NCBI RefSeq assembly: GCF_016859285.1
Contig: NC_053419.1
Location: 13,791,501-13,855,500 of the forward strand
Reading direction: 5' to 3'
Origin: Xiphias gladius
Lineage: Eukaryota > Chordata > Actinopteri > Istiophoriformes > Xiphiidae
Length of the DNA stretch: 64,000 nucleotides
Part shown: positions 63,800 through 64,000 of the stretch, piece after piece
How the letters are laid out: the number at the start of each line of letters is the position of its first letter
Position numbering within the stretch: position 1 is the stretch's first letter
Position numbers and translations under genes: made by a program
The notes under the pieces: model-generated
The model's input: only the letters and a program-made list of their open reading frames with translations
The model's database searches: none
What the model was told of the DNA's origin: nothing

Positions 63800-64000
63800 A
63801 GCTTTACCCAGTTTGGTTCCAACTCAAATTACTAGTATCTGACTGCTTTTTTATAAAGATCCAAGGGGCCTATTAGGTTTATTTTTCATGCGTATCAGGG
63901 ATGTATTTTGGCCTTGGGCCGTTGAGTGATTTGTAAACAGGCAGCAGCACTTCAAAAGCAATTTTATAACTAAATGTAAGCCAGTGTAAAGATTTGAGAG
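63800..64000 (+). repeat. Probable interspersed repeat, truncated by the window edge
   Basis: Phrases such as atgtattttggccttgggcc, gtgatttgtaaacaggcagcagc and gccagtgtaaagattt match my memory of a common dispersed teleost repeat. It is non-coding here, and I cannot name the family or its true left end. Confidence 0.4.

Larger units (their letters stand above)
62041..64000. other. Non-coding right end
   Basis: No exon of a known gene is visible on either strand. It contains T-rich runs (62449-62470 and 63031-63076), a CA microsatellite (63238-63278) and a probable interspersed repeat from about 63690 to the window edge. Confidence 0.5.

Noticed and set aside
1-64000. tRNA, rRNA, CRISPR arrays, phage or bacterial genes
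   Set aside because: No cloverleaf-like or repeat-spacer structure was noticed, and every recognised gene is vertebrate with introns.

Overview
The window looks like nuclear DNA of a ray-finned fish, probably a percomorph. Coding exons are split by many short introns with near-universal GT-AG ends, long CA/TG microsatellites are frequent, and every recognisable protein has a clear vertebrate orthologue. No bacterial, phage, plasmid or CRISPR features are present. All exon boundaries below were read by eye from reading frame plus splice signals; treat them as accurate to about 1-3 nt.

Layout. 1-5448 is non-coding and is best read as the first intron of a minus-strand gene whose first coding exon is at 5449-5552 (N-terminus of a ZDHHC5/8-type palmitoyltransferase, most like ZDHHC8); the rest of that gene lies off the left edge. 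7141-8271 (+) is an intronless seven-transmembrane receptor resembling the fish ORA/V1R-like olfactory receptors, with an unusually long third intracellular loop. 8910-9150 is a short repeat with inverted ends. 10406-22732 (-) is a complete nup155 (33 coding exons, about 1364 aa), with a non-coding first exon near 22988-23130. 24419-43908 (-) is a complete nipbl (46 coding exons, about 2630 aa), with a likely non-coding first exon near 45290-45420. 49022-50561 (+) is mlana (4 coding exons, 112 aa). 51574-60917 (-) is the KIAA2026 orthologue (9 coding exons, 2370 aa), tail-to-tail with mlana, with a non-coding first exon near 61479-61640. 62000-64000 holds only repeats and unrecognised sequence.

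How the genes relate. They do not form an operon or pathway. nup155 builds the inner ring of the nuclear pore, nipbl loads cohesin, mlana is a melanosome membrane protein, and KIAA2026 is a large, mostly disordered nuclear protein with an atypical bromodomain. The interest lies in the arrangement. NIPBL/NUP155 (human 5p13) and MLANA/KIAA2026 (human 9p24) sit side by side here, as expected if the fish keeps the ancestral block that also makes up much of the chicken Z chromosome.

I found no convincing undescribed biological system. The observations I rate highest are: clusters of a short TAGC-type motif in or next to the start of intron 1 in three successive genes; a GC-AG intron in nup155; loss of the acetyl-lysine-binding Asn in the KIAA2026 bromodomain; and the long third loop of the receptor.
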